DNA from: Oscillospiraceae bacterium
GTDB lineage: Bacteria; Bacillota; Clostridia; Oscillospirales; Ruminococcaceae
Assembly: GCA_021199795.1 (NCBI GenBank)
Contig: JAJQHJ010000019.1
Location: 62,001-126,000, forward strand
Direction of reading: 5' to 3'
DNA length: 64,000 nt
The notes under the pieces are model-generated. The model saw only the letters and a list, made by a program, of their open reading frames with translations, was not told the origin of the DNA and did not search any database. Below are positions 63,373 through 64,000 of this stretch, in pieces. The translations under genes and the position numbers were made by a program. Within the stretch, counting starts at the first letter, position 1. Each line of letters starts with the position of its first letter.

Positions 63373-64000
63373 ATGGATAAAGAAATAAGAATTGCCCTTG
63401 CAGGCAATCCAAACTGTGGTAAAACCACACTGTTCAACGCCTTGACAGGTTCCAACCAATTTGTTGGAAACTGGCCGGGCGTAACTGTCGAAAAGAAGGA
63501 AGGCAAGCTTAAAAAGCACGACGGCGTTATCGTCACAGACCTTCCCGGTATCTACTCACTTTCCCCCTACACACTTGAGGAAGTTGTAGTGAGAAACTAT
63601 CTCATCGGTGAGCGTCCGGACGCCATTTTGAACCTGGTCGACGGAACAAACCTTGAAAGAAACCTTTACCTGACAACCCAGCTCACTGAGCTTGGAATTC
63701 CGGTTGTTGTTGCTGTCAACATGATGGATATTGTCAGAAAGAATGGTGACAAGATCAACCTTAACGAGCTTTCAAAGCAGCTTGGTTGCAAGGTGCTGGA
63801 AATGTCCGCTCTCAAAGGCGACGGTGTTATGGAGGCAGCTGAGGCAGCTCTGGATGCTGCAAAGAATGCAAAGACTGTTCCGATGCACACTTTCTCAGGT
63901 CCTGTTGAACATGCCATCGCTCATATCGAAGAGGCAGCTGTTCATAACCTCCCTGAAGAACAACAGTGTTGGTATGCGATCAAAATCTTTGAAAGAGACG
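63373..64000 (+). CDS. feoB: Ferrous iron transporter FeoB (3' end outside window)
   Basis: The N-terminal 209 codons of FeoB, the ferrous iron transporter. The cytosolic G domain is complete: G1 GNPNCGKTTLFNALTG at about residues 11-26, G2 region GNWPGVTVEKKEG, G3 DLPGIYSLSPY, G4 NMMDIV. The guanine-dissociation-inhibitor helical domain follows (LDAAKNAKTVPMH...EEAAVHNL). Transmembrane domains lie outside. AGAGGAG precedes the ATG. It is separated from feoA2 by 113 bases carrying operator-like repeats. Confidence 0.95.
   Translation, partial: MDKEIRIALAGNPNCGKTTLFNALTGSNQFVGNWPGVTVEKKEGKLKKHDGVIVTDLPGIYSLSPYTLEEVVVRNYLIGERPDAILNLVDGTNLERNLYLTTQLTELGIPVVVAVNMMDIVRKNGDKINLNELSKQLGCKVLEMSALKGDGVMEAAEAALDAAKNAKTVPMHTFSGPVEHAIAHIEEAAVHNLPEEQQCWYAIKIFERD

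Noticed and set aside
1..64000. tRNA genes, CRISPR arrays, prophage or insertion sequences
   Set aside because: None of the intergenic stretches shows a cloverleaf, regular spacer-repeat pattern, terminal repeats, integrase or transposase.

Overview
This 64 kb window looks like a chromosomal segment of a low-to-mid GC, spore-forming Firmicute of class Clostridia, most likely a Ruminococcus-like member of the Oscillospiraceae. The reasons are the sporulation genes (yqfC, yqfD, a ylbJ-type gene, yunB, spoIIGA-sigE-sigG), the gatCAB operon, the sepF-ylmH-divIVA division cluster, Thr-rich linkers in secreted glycosidases, GH30 xylanase-like lipoproteins, a GH130 mannoside phosphorylase and a C-terminal NPTTG wall-anchor-type motif. 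The species call is inference. No tRNA, rRNA, CRISPR array, phage or insertion-sequence gene is visible, and no gap between genes exceeds about 300 bases.

Layout. 1-25.9 kb is mostly one leftward block. Reading in the direction of transcription it holds ylbF, mutS, mutL, miaA and a HlyD-like adaptor; then, from a strong promoter near 18.5 kb, sepF, ylmH, divIVA, ileS, lspA, rluD, a HAD phosphatase, a split transketolase, yunB, ligA and gatC-gatA-gatB, ending at a terminator shared with the convergent ylbJ-type gene. yqfC-yqfD-phoH runs off the left edge. 26-32.2 kb is the accessory carbohydrate region: a tiny NPTTG surface peptide, galE, and three tandem GH30 lipoprotein genes. 32.3-35.4 kb (rightward) has dnaD- and dnaI-type helicase-loading genes and a frameshifted alpha/beta hydrolase. 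35.5-39.2 kb has tyrS and the spoIIGA-sigE-sigG cluster. 39.3-50.8 kb has a housekeeping block (M18 aminopeptidase, lytic transglycosylase, coaE, sua5-type gene, prfA, DUF951; rarA, clpX, clpP, tig; a phosphoesterase) with a divergent S1-domain gene. 50.9-55.1 kb has a DUF1540 gene and lepB-rbgA-rnhB-yraN-thrC. 55.2-62.1 kb is accessory again: a low-complexity lipoprotein, a secreted repeat-like surface protein, an orphan GHKL ATPase, GH130, an S33-type peptidase and an MFS transporter. 62.1-64 kb is an iron module: a DtxR/MntR-type repressor divergent from feoA-feoA-feoB, which runs off the right edge.

How the genes fit together. Much of the window is genome maintenance, translation and envelope or division biology. 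The accessory islands point to life on plant hemicellulose: three surface-anchored GH30 enzymes would cut xylan outside the cell, and the cytoplasmic GH130 would phosphorolyse beta-mannosides. The feo module is preceded by inverted repeats suited to metal-dependent repression.

The most interesting signals are regulatory. The sigG Shine-Dalgarno lies inside a long intergenic hairpin. galE and phoH each have a promoter woven into a terminator-like hairpin. spoIIGA has a Spo0A-box/long-spacer promoter. Two otherwise intact genes (ylbJ-type and the alpha/beta hydrolase) carry single-base homopolymer frameshifts. The GH30 paralogues differ in the loop that recognises substrate.
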